Assembly (NCBI GenBank): GCA_004555655.1
Contig: SFHJ01000040.1
Span: forward strand, 1 to 15,366
Length of the DNA stretch: 15,366 nucleotides
DNA from: Clostridiales bacterium
Lineage (GTDB): Bacteria > Bacillota > Clostridia > Oscillospirales > Oscillospiraceae
Direction of reading: 5' to 3'
How positions within the stretch are numbered: position 1 is the stretch's first letter; each line of letters begins with the position of its first letter. Positions 13,830-15,366 of this stretch are shown in pieces. A program made the translations under genes and the position numbers. The notes beneath the pieces were generated by a model. That model did no database searches, had not been told where the DNA came from, and saw only the letters and a list, made by a program, of their open reading frames with translations.

Positions 13830-13858
13830 GTTAAAAGTTAGCATTCGCTAACCGTCAA
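13830..13858 (-). promoter_or_regulatory. feoA promoter with operator 2 inside the spacer
   Basis: On the minus strand TTGACG (13858-13853) and TTTAAC (13835-13830) are 17 bases apart. The perfect box GTTAGC-ATTC-GCTAAC (13837-13852) fills 16 of those 17 bases, so a bound repressor would directly exclude RNA polymerase. The -10 is a weak match (4 of 6) but the geometry is convincing. Confidence 0.78.
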
Positions 13859-13946
13859 TATCATAGCGTCACCGCCTGCATTTGTCAAGGGAAATTTTTC
13901 TTTTTTTGCAGCTCCTCATCCTCTGCCGGAGTAGCCGCGCGTACAC

Positions 13947-13975
13947 TTGCATGGCAGCAGATTTTGTGATATTCT
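13947..13975 (+). promoter_or_regulatory. Promoter of the DtxR-type regulator gene
   Basis: TTGCAT (13947-13952) and TATTCT (13970-13975) have a 17-base spacer and lead to a short leader with GGAGG. No iron box overlaps it, so the regulator is probably expressed without its own repression. Confidence 0.65.
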
Positions 13976-14005
13976 AAAGGCACGTTACGCAGAGGAGGCG
14001 TTTGT

Positions 14006-14368
14006 GTGCGTCTGCAGGAATCCGGCGAAATGTATCTGGAGACGATCTACATCCTGTCACAGAAGAGCCGTTATGTCCGCGCGATCGACGTGGGCGAATA
14101 CATGGGTTATTCCAAGCCCAGCGTCAGCCGGGCCATGGGGCTTTTGAAGCAGGGCGGCTATGTGGTATCGGATGACGACGGCTATCTCAGCCTGACTGCG
14201 TCGGGGCGCGAAATCGCGGCAAAGATCTACGAGCGCCATACGGTGCTGACAGATCTTTTGGTGCGTCTGGGCGTGGACGAGAAAACTGCCGCCGAGGACG
14301 CCTGTCGTATTGAGCACGTCATCAGCGAGCAGTCCTTTCAGGCCATCCGGCGCCACATCGGAGCATAA
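14006..14368 (+). CDS. DtxR/IdeR-family iron-dependent repressor (short form)
   Basis: The 120-residue protein has the N-terminal winged helix (EMYLETIYIL, then AIDVGEYMGYSKPSVSRAMGLLKQGGYV as helix-turn-helix, then YLSLTASGREIA as wing) and a metal-binding and dimerisation domain. It lacks the C-terminal SH3 domain of DtxR, so its size is like MntR. The metal residues, however, follow DtxR: Met9, Cys100, Glu103 and His104 (pattern DACRIEHV), rather than the Asp of manganese sensors, which points to ferrous iron. His78 of the ancillary site is present, but the expected Glu (here Thr82) and the second His (here Ala96) are not. It starts with GTG at 14006, seven bases after GGAGG, and is transcribed away from feoA. 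Confidence 0.92.
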   Translation: MRLQESGEMYLETIYILSQKSRYVRAIDVGEYMGYSKPSVSRAMGLLKQGGYVVSDDDGYLSLTASGREIAAKIYERHTVLTDLLVRLGVDEKTAAEDACRIEHVISEQSFQAIRRHIGA

Positions 14369-14500
14369 CGGCCGGCGTCAGCCGGGGCTTGGGGCCGCAT
14401 CCCGGGTCCCGGCTTTCTGATGCCTTCCGCTGGCGTCTGTACCGCGTTGCACAGCCGGTGCGGCCAAACCCGATGGGTTCGCTCTGGCATACCGGCCGTC

Positions 14501-14537
14501 AAAAAAAGAAGCCATCCGGAAGGATGGCTTCTTTTTT
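14501..14537. terminator. Bidirectional terminator after the regulator gene
   Basis: A perfect 10-bp stem GAAGCCATCC (14508-14517) with its complement (14522-14531) and a GGAA loop is flanked by A7 on the left and T6 on the right, so it works on both strands. It ends the regulator transcript, after a 3' region of about 130 bases (14369-14500) in which I see only a small CCGGC/GCCGG hairpin, and any leftward transcript from the right end. Confidence 0.93.
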
Positions 14538-14599
14538 GTCGTTCCACTACACAATCAATGAACGCATTGCTTTGAAGAACGCAAAACCCGCAATCGACA

Positions 14600-15290
14600 T
14601 CACGCACGCTTCTGGAAAAAAGTTTTTTCCGCCATATGAATCACAAAATTGCGCTCATCCTGATCGGCCTTCGCGAAGTCGATCTGATACCGCTGGCAAG
14701 TCTTGCGGAAATGCACGACGTATGACAGATCCTCTTGCGTTGGAGGCACATTGGGCATCAAACAGGAAAAAGATGAAGTCTGCCAGACTCTCAACAGCGC
14801 CCAGTTCATTCACAATCTCCACCACCACTTACGCGAAACTCGTCCCATATCTGGTGAGTCCGGATGAGAATGCGGACTGCAAGGACACGCACAGCTCATA
14901 CAGCCGCTGGGGATGGCGGCAAACAGACTGACCGCAGAAACCTCTGCAGGATGTTCATAGCCGTCTGCCGGACATTGCCCCGACTGTTGGAAAACTCCAA
15001 CGCACACTCATGTAATGCTCTCGGTCAACCGCTTCCATATCTGAAAAATCAATGATGACCGTCGCCTGCTGGGAACAGAAGGTCAAATTGATCAGATCGG
15101 CCACGCCGCACAGATTCATCTTCTCGGTCATGGCCTGATATTGCACAATTTCCATGGTATCAGGGCTATCCAACCGCTTGGCAAGATAGTCCGGCTCTGG
15201 CTGCCGTACCCAGAGCATGAGAGAATCTGCATCATCCGTTCCCACAAAGATTGGCGATAAACGGGATCAAGCCGCTCCTCACATGAATGC
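14600..15290 (-). pseudogene. Decayed coding region, fragments in three frames
   Basis: On the minus strand three stretches of protein-like sequence fall in different frames: CEERLDPVYRQSLWER (near 15280-15220), then IFVGTDDADSLMLWVRQPEPDYLAKRLDSPDTMEIVQYQAMTEKMNLCGVADLINLTFCSQQATVIIDFSDMEAV (about 15250-15000), then QEDLSYVVHFRKTCQRYQIDFAKADQDERNFVIHMAEKTFF (about 14740-14610). No stretch has a convincing ribosome binding site, and stops separate them. The base composition is visibly AT-richer than the rest. I do not recognise the family with confidence; the style recalls accessory proteins of integrative elements in gut Firmicutes. A remnant of a mobile element is the likeliest reading. Confidence 0.5.
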
Positions 15291-15293
15291 AAG

Positions 15294-15322
15294 TTGCAGT
15301 TTGATTCAAAGCATTGTATAAT
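15294..15322 (+). promoter_or_regulatory. Strong promoter reading out of the window
   Basis: TTGCAG (15294-15299) and TATAAT (15317-15322) have a 17-base spacer in an AT-rich stretch. The next 44 bases to the window edge contain no start codon with a ribosome binding site, so it should serve a gene or RNA beyond the right end. Confidence 0.6.
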
Positions 15323-15366
15323 ATTGTTAGTTTGTATCCAAATTTTAAAAAACAATCGAACCGCTC

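Noticed and set aside
14389..14931. Plus-strand open frame of 180 codons after the regulator gene
   Set aside because: It runs through a strong bidirectional terminator, has no ribosome site and opposes the minus-strand gene fragments.

Overview
The window looks like chromosomal DNA from a GC-rich, spore-forming, anaerobic Firmicute, most likely of the Oscillospiraceae/Ruminococcaceae type. The evidence is both subunits of dipicolinate synthase (a spore product), a DUF4364 protein typical of Clostridia, a SAM-I riboswitch in front of metK, a Clostridia-style feo locus with the small Cys-rich FeoB companion, and strong Shine-Dalgarno sites throughout. The family placement is inference from gene content and base composition.

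Layout, left to right. Bases 1-270 hold no protein gene. They carry two tandem sigma-A promoters and a leader reading leftward, which I read as the start of an rRNA operon whose 16S gene lies just outside the window. Bases 361-1893 are a leftward block: DUF4364 winged-helix protein, a small XRE-type HTH protein, then the long-form ribosome hibernation factor HPF with its own promoter. Bases 1985-2881 encode a secreted CAP-domain protein with a Cys-rich N-terminus and a Pro/Glu repeat stalk. Bases 2949-4372 are spoVFA-spoVFB. Converging on them is a WecC-like UDP-sugar dehydrogenase (4418-5617).

Bases 5738-6684 encode an EamA/DMT transporter with a striking palindrome in its leader. It converges on metK (6722-7888), which is preceded by a complete SAM-I riboswitch, terminator and promoter. 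Divergent from metK come a rhomboid-like membrane protein that lacks the protease residues and has a zinc-ribbon tail (8245-9117), and a PIG-L/LmbE-type deacetylase (9208-10065).

Bases 10136-14368 form an iron-uptake unit. Two stand-alone FeoA proteins, FeoB and a Cys-rich FeoB-associated membrane peptide are read leftward. A DtxR-type regulator with iron-type ligand residues is read divergently. A further small Cys-containing ORF (10136-10297) lies downstream. Three clear GTTAGC-N4-GCTAAC operators and one degenerate one precede these leftward genes, so the locus reads as a self-contained iron-responsive regulon: DtxR binds ferrous iron and represses feoA1-feoA2-feoB and its companion.

From about 14540 to the right end the DNA is visibly AT-richer. 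It holds only fragments of coding sequence in three different frames on the minus strand (a decayed gene or mobile-element remnant), then a good promoter pointing out of the window. I see no CRISPR array, tRNA, intact insertion sequence or clearly new defence system.
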